This document shows, one piece after another, positions 1 through 10,008 of a stretch of DNA of 64,000 nucleotides. How positions within the stretch are numbered: position 1 is the first letter of the stretch; each line of letters opens with the position of its first letter. The stretch is from Clostridia bacterium. GTDB lineage: Bacteria; Bacillota_A; Clostridia; Oscillospirales; CAG-272. Below the pieces are notes generated by a model, which was not told where the DNA came from, ran no database searches, and saw only the letters and a program-made list of their open reading frames with translations. The position numbers and the translations under genes are program-made. Location of the stretch: NCBI GenBank assembly GCA_017466455.1, contig JAFTUD010000016.1:7687-71686 (forward strand), written 5' to 3'.

Positions 1-851
1 ATAATACCCTTGAAGCGTTTTATAACGCATATAGCGTTGATAACAGAGTAATGATGGAAACCGATGTCAGCATCACCAAGGACGGCGTGGTTATCCTCTC
101 TCACGACACAACGCTTGACAGAAAAACAAATGTAACAGGCAACATTGCCGACTGGAATTACTCCGACCTGATAAGCCAAGAGGTAGACTTCGGCTACACT
201 AACCAAACCGATGAAAACGACCGCCTCGTTGAAGGCACACAAAGGGTTCATTTCAAGGGCGAGGACGGACAGGAAAAATACCCAACCGATGTCACATACC
301 CCGACGGAGTGACCCCAAGGCACGAAACCGTATTTTTAGCAACAACCCTTGAGGAATTGCTTGTCGCATTCCCGAATAACCTCATAAATGTAGAGATCAA
401 GCAAAGCGGAGAAAAGGGCATAGAGTGCGCAAATGCGGTAATAGAGCTTCTAAGAAAGCATAACGCCTTTGAAAGAGTAGCCCTCGCGTCATTCCATTCC
501 GAAATATTTGACCTATATCAAGAATATCTTGACAATGGCACAGTGCCAAGCACCTTTATGTGTTCACCCGGCACGGGCGGAATAATAAAGTATGTCGCAC
601 TTTATACCTTCGGTGTTGACCTCTTTTATACCGATGATGTAAGCGTATTCCAAATCCCAATGGAGGAATACGGCTTCAACCTCGCTAAAAAGGGACTTGT
701 TAAAAACGCCCATAAGCATAATATCTCGGTTCAATACTGGACAATAAATGACATAGAGGATATGAAGACCCTCATTGAAATCGGCGTGGACGGAATAATG
801 ACCGACTATCCTCACCGTCTGAAGCAGGTTTACGACTCCTATCAAAAATAA
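1..851 (+). CDS. Glycerophosphodiester phosphodiesterase, 5' end outside window
   Basis: GDPD-family TIM-barrel enzyme that hydrolyses glycerophosphodiesters to glycerol-3-phosphate and an alcohol. The frame is open from the first bases of the window (N-T-L-E-A-F precedes the first in-frame ATG at 51), matching the family's usual E-N-T-x-x-A-F segment, so the gene begins upstream and the HRG catalytic motif is not in view. Visible family signatures are METDVSITKDGVVILSHD (the E-x-D metal ligands and the second catalytic His), VEIK, and the C-terminal VQYWTIND and GVDGIMTDYP. About 282 residues are seen; no signal peptide can be judged. A weak hairpin (859-874) follows and the next gene, a lipoprotein, starts 49 bp downstream. 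Confidence 0.9.
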   Translation, partial: NTLEAFYNAYSVDNRVMMETDVSITKDGVVILSHDTTLDRKTNVTGNIADWNYSDLISQEVDFGYTNQTDENDRLVEGTQRVHFKGEDGQEKYPTDVTYPDGVTPRHETVFLATTLEELLVAFPNNLINVEIKQSGEKGIECANAVIELLRKHNAFERVALASFHSEIFDLYQEYLDNGTVPSTFMCSPGTGGIIKYVALYTFGVDLFYTDDVSVFQIPMEEYGFNLAKKGLVKNAHKHNISVQYWTINDIEDMKTLIEIGVDGIMTDYPHRLKQVYDSYQK

Positions 852-900
852 CATAAACAGCCACACCTGTGGCTAAAAATGCAAAAAAATGGAGGGTAAA

Positions 901-2013
901 ATGAAAAATAAAGCCTTTACATATTTGTTAATCACTCTTTTGATTATATGCGCAAGTCTTATTGTCAGCTGTGACATAGGCATAAATACTGATGAGGGCA
1001 CGCCCTCAAGCATTCCTCAATACAACGAGGATGTTCAAATCGTTCCACCCGAAAGCATAGAAACTGAGAATTTCGTGGTAGATAAGGACAAAACCTATTA
1101 CACATCTGCGGGCATTTCCCTTTGGATGGAGGTGAATGGCGAATATTTAAAAATGGACTATTTCACCCTTGATGGAAATAAGCGAATTTATGATAACTTG
1201 TATTTTTATAAGGATGACTATTTCTATATGGTTACGGATGACGCCAAGTATTTGTATGCCAGCCTTAGTGGCTCGGAAAGCTCCGAGTATGCCGAGGTAG
1301 AAAAGCAGGATGGCGAGGATGTCCAAATCAACATAAAAAAGCAGGGCATATATAAGCTTATTTTTGATGCCGATACTCTAAAATTTGACATAGAGTACAA
1401 GGCGGATATTGAAACGCCCGTGTACTATCCAATGAAAAGCTGTAGCGTTTATAGTGTAACTGCTGAAAAATGGACTGAAATGAGCGTTAATCCCTTGAAC
1501 GAGGATGAATTTTGTATTAAAGACTTTGCCTTAGAAAAGGACAAGTCGATTAGCTTTTTTAGCAATATCCATACAAGCAATTACAAGGTTACATTAGAAG
1601 AAAGCTGTAACAATAAGCACGCCTCAGCAAGAAAAACCGAGGTTAAGATTAACATCGGTGGCACATACAATATTTATGTAAATAAAAAGACCTATGTTGT
1701 CCGCCTTGAGCTACAAAATCCCGATACAGCCTCGTATTCCTGTATGTACTACGACGGAAATGACATTGCTCCTGTCGATCTATATGAGCAGGGTACGCCG
1801 TATATTTTCCACAAGAGAATAGAGGTTACGGATACATATGAAGCTATGCCCAAATTTTACACCTCAGCCTATAGAGAATATGCTCTTGATGTTGCTGAAG
1901 CAAGCGTGGTGAGCAAGACAGGCAAAAGCTATTATTTTAGAAAGACTGGCACCTACGACCTGATAATCAACCTTAAAACCTTTGAAATCACGATTGAACA
2001 GTTACCCGAATAA
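901..2013 (+). CDS. Lipoprotein of unknown function
   Basis: A 370-residue protein with a type II signal peptide: MKNKAF basic start, a hydrophobic stretch and lipobox LIVSC, so it should be acylated at Cys and anchored outside the membrane. I chose ATG 901 over the in-frame ATG 889 because a GGAGG ribosome-binding site at 891-895 would lie inside the longer reading. The mature part is beta-rich and contains about three similar segments ending in phrases such as GIYKLIFDADTLKFDIEY, GTYNIYVNKKTYVVRLE and GTYDLIINLKTFEITIE, which look like repeated immunoglobulin or starch-binding-like beta-sandwich units. Carbohydrate binding is an inference. It follows the GDPD gene and ends at a strong terminator. 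Confidence 0.75.
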   Translation: MKNKAFTYLLITLLIICASLIVSCDIGINTDEGTPSSIPQYNEDVQIVPPESIETENFVVDKDKTYYTSAGISLWMEVNGEYLKMDYFTLDGNKRIYDNLYFYKDDYFYMVTDDAKYLYASLSGSESSEYAEVEKQDGEDVQINIKKQGIYKLIFDADTLKFDIEYKADIETPVYYPMKSCSVYSVTAEKWTEMSVNPLNEDEFCIKDFALEKDKSISFFSNIHTSNYKVTLEESCNNKHASARKTEVKINIGGTYNIYVNKKTYVVRLELQNPDTASYSCMYYDGNDIAPVDLYEQGTPYIFHKRIEVTDTYEAMPKFYTSAYREYALDVAEASVVSKTGKSYYFRKTGTYDLIINLKTFEITIEQLPE

Positions 2014-2026
2014 AAATTAAGTCGCC

Positions 2027-2055
2027 AAAAACAGCCACCTCTGTGGCTGTTTTTT
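2027..2055 (+). terminator. Rho-independent terminator after lipoprotein gene
   Basis: Perfect 8-bp stem ACAGCCAC/GTGGCTGT with a CTCT loop (2031-2050), flanked by A4 and T5. It separates the lipoprotein gene from the miaB operon. Confidence 0.85.
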
Positions 2056-2193
2056 GATAAAAATAGCAAGCTTAAAGCCACAAAATTCAATATCACCTCA
2101 AAGAAAGCATGCTAAAAGCCCCAAGCCCCGCCCGCCACAAAAAAGCCCAATTATAGCCCCAATAAATTAACATAAAATTCTTTGCAAAAGTGC

Positions 2194-2222
2194 TTGCATA
2201 TTTTTAATTTATATGCTAAAAT
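2194..2222 (+). promoter_or_regulatory. Sigma-A type promoter for the miaB operon
   Basis: TTGCAT at 2194-2199, a 17-bp spacer and TAAAAT at 2217-2222, about 40 bp before the chosen miaB start. It is the only promoter-like sequence seen before the long co-directional run to 10848. Confidence 0.6.
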
Positions 2223-2260
2223 ATTATTTACATATATTTTTTATTATAAAAGGTAAACCA

Positions 2261-3655
2261 ATGCTTGAAAATTTTGTTGAACCAAGCGCGTTAGCTCAAC
2301 AGGCAGAATATGCCGAGCGTGTTCGCGCTCATACTAAGGGTAAGGACCTTAGCGCATTTGTAATAACCCTTGGCTGTCAGCAAAACGAAGCGGATAGCGA
2401 AAGGATACGGGGAATTTTGACCTCTCTCGGCTACGAAATCACCGAGGATGAGAAAATTGCCGATGTAATCATAGTCAATACCTGCGCAATCAGGGAGCAC
2501 GCCGAGAAAAGGGCTCTTTCCATAATCGGCAGATATAAGCATAATAAGACAAGAAATCCGAATACAATAATCGGCGTATGCGGATGTATGCCACAACAGC
2601 CCCACCGCGCCGAACAGCTGAAAAATTCATACCACTATGTTGATTTCGTTTTCGGCACATCCGCCTACTATCGCCTTCCCGAATTTATCTTAAACACCAT
2701 CGAGGGTAAAAAGCGCATCTTCATCTCCGAGGGGGACAAGCCCAAAATTGCCGAATCCCTACCCGTAAAGCGCCAATGCGCGCACCGTGCGTGGGTCAGC
2801 ATTATGTATGGCTGTAATAACTTCTGTACCTACTGCATAGTTCCCTATGTAAGAGGAAGGGAAAGGAGTCGCCTGCCCGAGGATATTATCGCCGAGGTAA
2901 AATCGCTTGTTGATAGCGGATGCCGTGACATTACCCTGCTCGGTCAAAATGTAAATTCCTACGGCAAGGAGCTTGGCGAGGGTATTGATATTGCATACCT
3001 TCTTGAAAAAATCTCAATGCTTGAGGGTGACTTTTGGGTTCATCTGATGACATCGCATCCAAAGGATGCCTCAAATAGACTTATTGAGGCGCTCACCTAC
3101 GGTAAATGCGCTAACCACTTCCACCTGCCCCTTCAATCGGGCTCGGATGAGGTTTTAAAGCGTATGAACAGGCACTACGACACCGAAAGATACCTCTCAA
3201 TCGTTAGTAAGCTCAGAGAAAAGCGCCCCGACATCACCCTTAGCACCGATATTATCGTCGGCTTCCCGGGGGAGAGCGAGGAGGACTTTGAAAAAACGCT
3301 TGAAATCATAAATACCGTGCAGTATGACCTTGTGTATTCCTTCATATTCTCACCAAGAAAGGGAACTCCCGCTAACGAAATGCAGGACCAAATCCCCGAG
3401 GACATAAAAAAGGCGAGATTTGAACGCTTGAGCGAGGCTCAAAACGAAATATCAAGGAAGAAAAACGAGCAAATGATAGGCAAAGCTGTAAGAGTGCTCG
3501 TTGACGGAAGGAGCAAAAACAACGATAAGACCTACACCTCTCGTACCGAGGGTAACAAAATCGTGCATTTTGAATCCGATACTGACTATACAGGAAAATT
3601 CATAAATCTCAAAATCACTCGTGCAGACACATTTGCGCTGTACGGTGAAATATAA
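2261..3655 (+). CDS. miaB: tRNA-2-methylthio-N6-dimethylallyladenosine synthase
   Basis: Radical-SAM methylthiotransferase that converts i6A37 to ms2i6A37 in tRNA. The 464-residue product has the N-terminal UPF0004 domain (TLGCQQNEADSERI and the later cysteines in VNTCAIREHAEKRA and GVCGCMPQ, ligands of the auxiliary iron-sulphur cluster), the radical-SAM CxxxCxxC motif in YGCNNFCTYCIVPYVRGRER, and a C-terminal TRAM domain. ATG 2261 is preferred over the upstream in-frame ATG 2213 because homology to the family begins just after MLENF. It is the first gene of the mismatch-repair operon; the neighbourhood matches the miaB-ymcA-mutS-mutL order of other Firmicutes. Confidence 0.95.
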   Translation: MLENFVEPSALAQQAEYAERVRAHTKGKDLSAFVITLGCQQNEADSERIRGILTSLGYEITEDEKIADVIIVNTCAIREHAEKRALSIIGRYKHNKTRNPNTIIGVCGCMPQQPHRAEQLKNSYHYVDFVFGTSAYYRLPEFILNTIEGKKRIFISEGDKPKIAESLPVKRQCAHRAWVSIMYGCNNFCTYCIVPYVRGRERSRLPEDIIAEVKSLVDSGCRDITLLGQNVNSYGKELGEGIDIAYLLEKISMLEGDFWVHLMTSHPKDASNRLIEALTYGKCANHFHLPLQSGSDEVLKRMNRHYDTERYLSIVSKLREKRPDITLSTDIIVGFPGESEEDFEKTLEIINTVQYDLVYSFIFSPRKGTPANEMQDQIPEDIKKARFERLSEAQNEISRKKNEQMIGKAVRVLVDGRSKNNDKTYTSRTEGNKIVHFESDTDYTGKFINLKITRADTFALYGEI

Positions 3656-3676
3656 AAAACAAAGGAGAAGTTAATC

Positions 3677-4081
3677 ATGGAAATCATGGAACTTGCAACA
3701 CAGCTTGGACAGGCTATTAAGGCTGATGAAAGAGTTACAAAAATGAACGAGGCAATGAACGCATATAACACCGACTCTGCACTTCAGGGTCTTATGCTTG
3801 AGTTCAATGTTCAGCAAACCGCCCTTCAGGAGGAGTATAAGAAGGAGAGCGTTGACCAAGCCGTTATTGAGTCTATTGAAAACAGAATGAACGAGCTTGT
3901 AGGTCAAATCACCGCATCCGAGGTTTACCTGAACGCTGCAAAGGCGCAAAAGGAAATGGATGACTTTATGAGTGCAGTTTACGGCGAAATCGAATTCCAA
4001 ATCACAGGAAGAAGACCCTGCTCACACGACTGTGGCTCATGTGGCTCCGATTGCGGACATCACCACCACGACGGGGAATAA
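3677..4081 (+). CDS. YlbF/YmcA (RicA-like) family protein with Cys/His tail
   Basis: A 134-residue helical YlbF/YmcA-superfamily protein. In Bacillus the paralogues RicA, RicF and RicT form an iron-sulphur-containing complex that affects mRNA processing, sporulation and biofilm formation. Here the first ~110 residues are predicted helical (MELATQLGQAIKADERVTKM onward), followed by CSHDCGSCGSDCGHHHH, a tail able to bind a metal or cluster. The position between miaB and mutS corresponds to B. subtilis ymcA, so RicA is the likelier orthologue. The AAGGAG site at 3662 supports ATG 3677; the gap to mutS is 22 bp. Confidence 0.8.
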   Translation: MEIMELATQLGQAIKADERVTKMNEAMNAYNTDSALQGLMLEFNVQQTALQEEYKKESVDQAVIESIENRMNELVGQITASEVYLNAAKAQKEMDDFMSAVYGEIEFQITGRRPCSHDCGSCGSDCGHHHHDGE

Positions 4082-4103
4082 TCAGAAACGGAGATAAAAC
4101 AGT

Positions 4104-6686
4104 ATGACGTCAATGATGCTACAATACCTTGACATAAAGAAGCAGTATAAGGACTTTATACTGTTTTATCGTCTTGGTGACTTTTACGAAATGTTCTTTG
4201 ATGATGCTATCTTGGCATCGAGAGAGCTTGAGCTTACGCTGACAGGCAGAGATTGCGGAGAGGCGGAGCGTGCGCCAATGTGCGGAGTTCCGTATCATAG
4301 CGCCGAGGGCTATATCGGTAAGCTTATTTCCAAGGGCTATAAGGTCGCAATTTGCGAGCAGATGGAGGACCCCGCAACCGCGAAGGGTCTTGTTAAGCGC
4401 GAGGTAGTTCGTGAAATCACCCCGGGAACGGTGTTTGAAAGCGACCTGATCCCCGCCAACCGAAACAACTATCTTTGCGCCCTTTACATAAAGGGGGCAA
4501 GGGTCGGTGCGTGCTTTGCCGACATCTCAACGGGCGAAATCCACGCAACATCACTTGAAAATGAAAACAGCAAAATCCTAAACGAGCTCGGCACATACTC
4601 ACCAAAGGAAATTATCGTAAATGTACCGCCTCAAAGCGCTATCCATATTTGCGAGTTTGCGAAAAACCGCTTGGGCGCACTCTGCGCATGCGATAGCGAA
4701 TCTCTTTTTGATGCCACCACGGCAACAAACAGAATAAAGGAGCAATTCGGAAGCGAATTTCTCGTTAAGTACGAAAATGACGAGCCTATGCTTTATGCAG
4801 TAGGAGCGATACTTGAATATATCTGCGTAACTCAAAAGACGCAGGATATATCATATATGAACAATTTGAATGTCTACGGTGAGGGTCAATATCTTGAAAT
4901 GGACCTTAACACAAGACGAAATCTTGAGCTTTGCGAAACCATGCGTAACAAGGAAAAGCGCGGTAGCCTTTTCGGCGTGCTTGATAAGACAAAGACCGCA
5001 ATGGGCGCGCGTATGCTTCGTAGCTTTGTGGAGCATCCGCTTCTTGATGTAAAGAAAATCACAATGCGCCAAAGCGCAATTGCAGAGCTTGTTTCTAACT
5101 TTGTCCTAAAGGAGGAGCTTTGCACCCTTCTTCAAGGCGTTTTGGACCTTGAGCGTCTTATGACCAAGGTAGTATACGGCACAGCAGGAGGCAAGGACCT
5201 TCGTGCAATATGCTCAACAATATCGGTAATCCCAACAATAAAGGAGCTTCTTTTTGAGTGCAAATCACCCGAGCTTGTGAGCATAAGAGATAATCTTGAC
5301 GGGCTTTACGACATCTACACCGCTATTGATGAAGCAATAGTTGACAACCCACCGTTTTCCATCCGAGAGGGCGGAATTATAAGAGAGGGCGCGCGCGAGG
5401 ATGTTGATAACCTCAGAGAAATAATGACAAACGGCAAGGGCTGGATAACAAGGATTGAGGAGCAGGAGCGCGAAAAAACAGGAATTAAAACGCTCAAAAT
5501 CTCCTATAACCGTGTTTTCGGCTACTATATTGAGGTAACTAAATCCCTGATTAGCCAAGTGCCCGAGCATTACATAAGAAAGCAAACACTGTCAAACTGT
5601 GAAAGATATATCACCGAGGAGCTAAAGGAGATGGAAAGCACCGTGCTTAGCGCTCAGGATAGACTCGCACAGCTTGAATACGATATATTCATAGCACTTC
5701 GCGATGAGGTGGCAAGCAACCTTAAGCGTATCCAAAGGAGCGCAGCACTCCTTGCTAAGCTTGACGCATACCTGTCCCTTGCCGAGGTCGCTACAAAAAA
5801 TAACTATGTTTGTCCCGAGGTTGATTACAGCGATGTTATCGACATTAAGGACGGACGCCACCCGGTTGTAGAGCAGTTTGTAAGGGATAGCTACTTCGTG
5901 CCAAACGATACATATCTGAATACAACAACCGACCGCTTAGCCCTTATAACAGGACCTAATATGGCAGGTAAGTCCACATATATGCGTCAAAGCGCGCTTA
6001 TTGTGGTAATGGCGCAAATCGGCTCATTCGTTCCCGCAAAGAGCGCGAGAATAGGCATAGTTGATAAGCTCTTTACCCGTGTAGGCGCATCTGATGACCT
6101 TGCCTCGGGTCAGTCAACCTTTATGCTTGAAATGACCGAGGTTGCATATATTCTTGAAAATGCGACAAGGCGTAGCTTCATAATCTACGATGAAATCGGC
6201 AGAGGCACAAGCACCTTTGACGGAATGAGCATGGCAAAGGCTATTGCCGAGCATACCGCAAGCAAGAAAATCGGCGCAAAAACAATGTTTGCAACTCACT
6301 ATCACGAGCTTACCTCGCTCGAGGATGAGATTGACGGAGTCGTAAACTATAACATAGTAGCTAAGAAGCGCGGAGATGACATCATCTTCCTTCGTAAAAT
6401 CGTAAAGGGACCGACCGACGATAGCTACGGCATTGAGGTTTCCAAGCTCGCAGGAGTTCCAAACGAGGTAGTAAAGCGCGCAAGGGCAATCCTTTCCGAA
6501 ATTTTGAAGCAGGGTGGCGCACCCGTTGCCCCTTCTTCTAAAAAGAGCGAGCCGGGCATGGAAATGTCAATAGAGGACATAGGCGTTTACGAAATTGCCG
6601 ACAGAGTGAAGAAAATAGACATAAACACATTGACCCCTATTGAGGCAATGAACTTTATATTTGAGCTTAAAAAGCTAATTAACTGA
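4104..6686 (+). CDS. mutS: DNA mismatch repair protein MutS
   Basis: Mismatch-recognition ATPase of 860 residues, the normal MutS1 length. The N-terminal mismatch-binding motif FYEMF (Phe-x-Glu wedge) lies near residue 28. The central lever and clamp domains follow. The ABC-type ATPase shows Walker A GPNMAGKSTYMRQ, the Q/signature region SFVPA and TFMLEMTE, and Walker B DEIGRGTSTFDG. The C-terminal ~50 residues fit the dimerisation and beta-clamp-binding tail. It is in the same operon as ricA-like and mutL (29-bp gap), so recognition and nick-directing steps are co-expressed. Confidence 0.97.
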   Translation: MTSMMLQYLDIKKQYKDFILFYRLGDFYEMFFDDAILASRELELTLTGRDCGEAERAPMCGVPYHSAEGYIGKLISKGYKVAICEQMEDPATAKGLVKREVVREITPGTVFESDLIPANRNNYLCALYIKGARVGACFADISTGEIHATSLENENSKILNELGTYSPKEIIVNVPPQSAIHICEFAKNRLGALCACDSESLFDATTATNRIKEQFGSEFLVKYENDEPMLYAVGAILEYICVTQKTQDISYMNNLNVYGEGQYLEMDLNTRRNLELCETMRNKEKRGSLFGVLDKTKTAMGARMLRSFVEHPLLDVKKITMRQSAIAELVSNFVLKEELCTLLQGVLDLERLMTKVVYGTAGGKDLRAICSTISVIPTIKELLFECKSPELVSIRDNLDGLYDIYTAIDEAIVDNPPFSIREGGIIREGAREDVDNLREIMTNGKGWITRIEEQEREKTGIKTLKISYNRVFGYYIEVTKSLISQVPEHYIRKQTLSNCERYITEELKEMESTVLSAQDRLAQLEYDIFIALRDEVASNLKRIQRSAALLAKLDAYLSLAEVATKNNYVCPEVDYSDVIDIKDGRHPVVEQFVRDSYFVPNDTYLNTTTDRLALITGPNMAGKSTYMRQSALIVVMAQIGSFVPAKSARIGIVDKLFTRVGASDDLASGQSTFMLEMTEVAYILENATRRSFIIYDEIGRGTSTFDGMSMAKAIAEHTASKKIGAKTMFATHYHELTSLEDEIDGVVNYNIVAKKRGDDIIFLRKIVKGPTDDSYGIEVSKLAGVPNEVVKRARAILSEILKQGGAPVAPSSKKSEPGMEMSIEDIGVYEIADRVKKIDINTLTPIEAMNFIFELKKLIN

Positions 6687-6715
6687 CCCCGAGAGGGAAA
6701 GAGAGGAGTGAAAGC

Positions 6716-8800
6716 ATGGCGAGGATAAATGTTCTCGGCTTTGATGTTGCCAACCTAATAGCCGCAGGCGAGGTCGTTGACCGTCCCTCGTCAGTTGTCA
6801 AGGAGCTTATTGAAAACTCCATTGACGCAGGAGCTACCTCACTTACAGTTGAGGTAAAGAACGGCGGTAAGACCTTTATTCGTATCACCGACAACGGATG
6901 CGGTATTGAATTTGATGACCTTCCCACCGCGATTTTGCGACACGCCACGAGTAAAATCAAGGACGCAACCGACCTTGACTCAATAATGACCCTCGGCTTC
7001 AGAGGAGAGGCGCTTTCCGCAATTTCCTCGGTTGCCAAGGTAAGAATAATGTCAAAAACAAGCGATTGTGAGCTTGGCGGATTTTTGGAGTGCCACGCAG
7101 GCGAGGTTCTGAGCCACATAAAAACATCCTGCTCCGAGGGCACAACAATCATCGTTGAGGAGCTTTTCTATAATGTTCCCGCCCGTAAAAAATTCTTAAA
7201 ATCCGACAAGGCAGAGGCAGGAACCGTCAGCGCAGTCGTTGAAAAGGTCGCATTGTCAAGACCCGATATTGCCTTCCGCTATATCCTTGACTCCGAGGTC
7301 AAATTTGTCACAAGGGGCGACGGAAATCTTCAGAATGCTATCTATGCAGTCCTTGGCAAGGAAATTGCAAAAAGGCTTATCAAGGTTTCAAGAAGGGAAA
7401 ACGGAATAAGCGTTGAGGGATATATCTCAACCCCCGAAATAAACAGGGCAAACCGCAACCTTGAAAACTTCTATATAAATTCAAGATTTGTGAAAAGCAA
7501 GACAATGGGCTCCGCGCTTGAGCAGGCATACCAGTCCTATATCCCAAGCGATAAGTTCCCGTTTTGCGTGCTTAATCTTGAAATCGACCCAACCCTCGTT
7601 GATGTCAATGTTCACCCTGCAAAATTAGAGGTTAAATTCTCAAACGAGAGTGTTATATTCACCGCAGTTTACTATGCAGTGCGTACCGCCCTTGCGGGTA
7701 ATGTTGTCCGCCCCGAGCTTTATGAGGGCGCACAGGGTAGCGCTACGCCAATTTCAAGCACACAGTTCCCCGTAGCGGACAGAAACGCACCCGCACCCGA
7801 GGCTGTGAAATTTGACAGTAACAGTAATATAGGCATATTCCGTCAAAGGGGAGCAGGGCTTGACTACACAGGCTTTGATCCGCAAAAGGGATACGGAGAG
7901 AGCAAGCCTCTTGAAATAAATAACGATAAGGCGCAGGGCGAAAAGCCACAAAGCGCAGATACATCACGCCTTGCTTTCGCATATGATGAGAGCGAGCAGG
8001 CAGGCTCAGGCGCAACCGAGCAAATCAACGGACAGTGCGCCCCAAGCGACCTGCAAAATAGCATCGTAAGCAATACCCCTGCACAAAATACCTACTCGGC
8101 TGACTCCGATATAAGCAACATCGCACGCTCCGATGCAAGCGATAGCACCGAGGCTGATGGAGAGGGAGTACCGCAGGCACAGTCCTTTATCACCGAGGAT
8201 GAGCGTAGAATTATCGTTCCCGACTATAAAATAATAGGCGAGGCGTTTAATTCATATGTAATCGTTGAGCTTGGCGATACAATGTATCTCATTGACAAGC
8301 ACGCCGCCCACGAAAGAATAATCTTCGAGGACTTAAAGAAAAAAATTAAGGGGGCAAGCCCGTCGTCGCAATTACTTATGATACCTATTGAGGTTTATCT
8401 CACCTCTGATGAGCTTGGCGCGCTTGATGAGTGGCAGGACGATATAAAAAAGGTAGGCTTTAGCGTTGAGGTAAACGGCTCAAGGGCAAGCATTACCGAA
8501 ATTCCCTCGGAAATAGAGCAAAACTCCGCAAAGGACACGCTTGTAACGCTCCTTTCACGCCTTGCATCGGGCGAGGGAGATGCGCAAAGCGCAAGATATG
8601 AGGTTTTTGAAAGGGCGCTCTATCAAGCATCGTGTAAATCCGCAATCAAGGCGGGGCGTATCTATGATGAGGGTCATATTAAGTGGATATGCGACAGAGT
8701 ATTGACGCTTGATAACATAAAATATTGCCCACACGGAAGACCTGTCGCGCTTGAAATGACGAAGCACTTCCTTGAGAGGCAATTTGAAAGAATAAAGTAG
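6716..8800 (+). CDS. mutL: DNA mismatch repair endonuclease MutL
   Basis: GHKL ATPase and latent nicking endonuclease of mismatch repair, 694 residues. The N-terminal ATPase shows IAAGEVVDRP, the Mg-binding ELIENSIDAGA, DNGCGI and GFRGEAL. A disordered Ser/Ala/Glu-rich linker of roughly 130 residues (about 345-480) joins the C-terminal dimerisation domain. That domain carries DKHAAHERIIFE, a DQHAx2Ex4E endonuclease motif with K for Q, plus the ACK-like SCKSAIKAGR and CPHGRP metal-site motif. The nicking motif fits a bacterium without MutH. GAGGAG lies 8 bp before the ATG. Confidence 0.96.
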   Translation: MARINVLGFDVANLIAAGEVVDRPSSVVKELIENSIDAGATSLTVEVKNGGKTFIRITDNGCGIEFDDLPTAILRHATSKIKDATDLDSIMTLGFRGEALSAISSVAKVRIMSKTSDCELGGFLECHAGEVLSHIKTSCSEGTTIIVEELFYNVPARKKFLKSDKAEAGTVSAVVEKVALSRPDIAFRYILDSEVKFVTRGDGNLQNAIYAVLGKEIAKRLIKVSRRENGISVEGYISTPEINRANRNLENFYINSRFVKSKTMGSALEQAYQSYIPSDKFPFCVLNLEIDPTLVDVNVHPAKLEVKFSNESVIFTAVYYAVRTALAGNVVRPELYEGAQGSATPISSTQFPVADRNAPAPEAVKFDSNSNIGIFRQRGAGLDYTGFDPQKGYGESKPLEINNDKAQGEKPQSADTSRLAFAYDESEQAGSGATEQINGQCAPSDLQNSIVSNTPAQNTYSADSDISNIARSDASDSTEADGEGVPQAQSFITEDERRIIVPDYKIIGEAFNSYVIVELGDTMYLIDKHAAHERIIFEDLKKKIKGASPSSQLLMIPIEVYLTSDELGALDEWQDDIKKVGFSVEVNGSRASITEIPSEIEQNSAKDTLVTLLSRLASGEGDAQSARYEVFERALYQASCKSAIKAGRIYDEGHIKWICDRVLTLDNIKYCPHGRPVALEMTKHFLERQFERIK

Positions 8801-8826
8801 TAAAACCACGCAAAAAGGAATAAAAT

Positions 8827-9963
8827 ATGTTTGAAGTTTTAAAGACCGACAAACGGGCAAGGCGCGCAAGGCTTGAAACCGTTCATGGCACAATAGAAAC
8901 ACCGGTATTTATGAATGTAGGCACCTGTGCCGCAATAAAGGGTGGCGTGTCAACGACCGACCTGAAGGAGCTAAACTGTCAGGTTGAGCTTTCAAATACC
9001 TACCACCTTCACATTCGCCCGGGTGATAAGCTAATTCACGACCTTGGCGGAATACATAAGTTCTTTAACTGGGACAGACCCGTTCTTACCGATAGCGGAG
9101 GATTTCAGGTTTTCTCCCTCGCTCAGCTTAGAAAAATCACCGAGGAGGGTGTAAAATTCGCATCGCATATCGACGGAAAGCGAATTTTTATGGGCCCCGA
9201 GGAGAGCATGCAAATTCAGTCAAACCTCGCCTCAACCATCGCTATGGCGTTTGATGAGTGTATTGAAAACCCCGCACCCTACGACTATGTAAAAAACTCA
9301 TGTGAGCGTACTACAAGATGGCTAAAGCGTTGCAAGACCGAGCTTGACCGTCTTAACAGCCTTCCCGAAACAATAAACAAAAGCCAAATGCTCTTCGGTA
9401 TAAACCAAGGAAGCACCTATGAGGATCTTCGTATCCAGCATATGAAGGATATCGCCGAGCTTGACCTTGACGGATATGCAATCGGCGGACTTGCAGTAGG
9501 TGAGAAAACCGAGGATATGTATCACATAATCGACATTGTGGAGCCGTATATGCCAAAGGATAAGCCAAGATACCTAATGGGAGTTGGCACCCCCTGCAAC
9601 ATTCTCGAGGCGGTTCATTACGGAGTTGACTTCTTTGACTGCGTAATGCCGAGCCGTAACGCAAGACACGGAAATCTCTTCACATGGCACGGTAAAATGA
9701 ATATCGTAAACGAAAAATACAGTAAAGACTCCCGACCGATTGATGAGGGCTGCGGCTGTCCTGCCTGCCGTAACTATTCAAGAGCGTATATAAGACACCT
9801 TATCAAGGCAAAGGAAACGCTCGGCATGCGTCTTTGCGTATTGCATAACCTCTATTTTTACAATGAGCTTATGCAAAAAATCCGTGATGCTCTTGACGGC
9901 GATTATTTTGAAAGCTTCTACCAAAAATACAGACAAATTCTTGGCGAGCGTAACCCCGATTAA
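8827..9963 (+). CDS. tgt: tRNA-guanine transglycosylase
   Basis: Exchanges G34 in GUN anticodons for preQ1 in queuosine synthesis. The 378-residue protein has the catalytic Asp motif DSGGFQVFSL, the second nucleophile in the segment DFFDCVMPSRNARHG, the recognition segment IGGLAVGE and the zinc site GCGCPACRNY followed about 26 residues later by the His of VLHNLYFY. Length and motif order are those of bacterial Tgt. It follows mutL by 26 bp in the same operon; no queA is present here, and no preQ1 riboswitch was seen before it. Confidence 0.96.
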   Translation: MFEVLKTDKRARRARLETVHGTIETPVFMNVGTCAAIKGGVSTTDLKELNCQVELSNTYHLHIRPGDKLIHDLGGIHKFFNWDRPVLTDSGGFQVFSLAQLRKITEEGVKFASHIDGKRIFMGPEESMQIQSNLASTIAMAFDECIENPAPYDYVKNSCERTTRWLKRCKTELDRLNSLPETINKSQMLFGINQGSTYEDLRIQHMKDIAELDLDGYAIGGLAVGEKTEDMYHIIDIVEPYMPKDKPRYLMGVGTPCNILEAVHYGVDFFDCVMPSRNARHGNLFTWHGKMNIVNEKYSKDSRPIDEGCGCPACRNYSRAYIRHLIKAKETLGMRLCVLHNLYFYNELMQKIRDALDGDYFESFYQKYRQILGERNPD

Positions 9964-10008
9964 CGGATACATATCCAACAATTTTAATTAATGAAAGCGA
10001 GATAAAAT

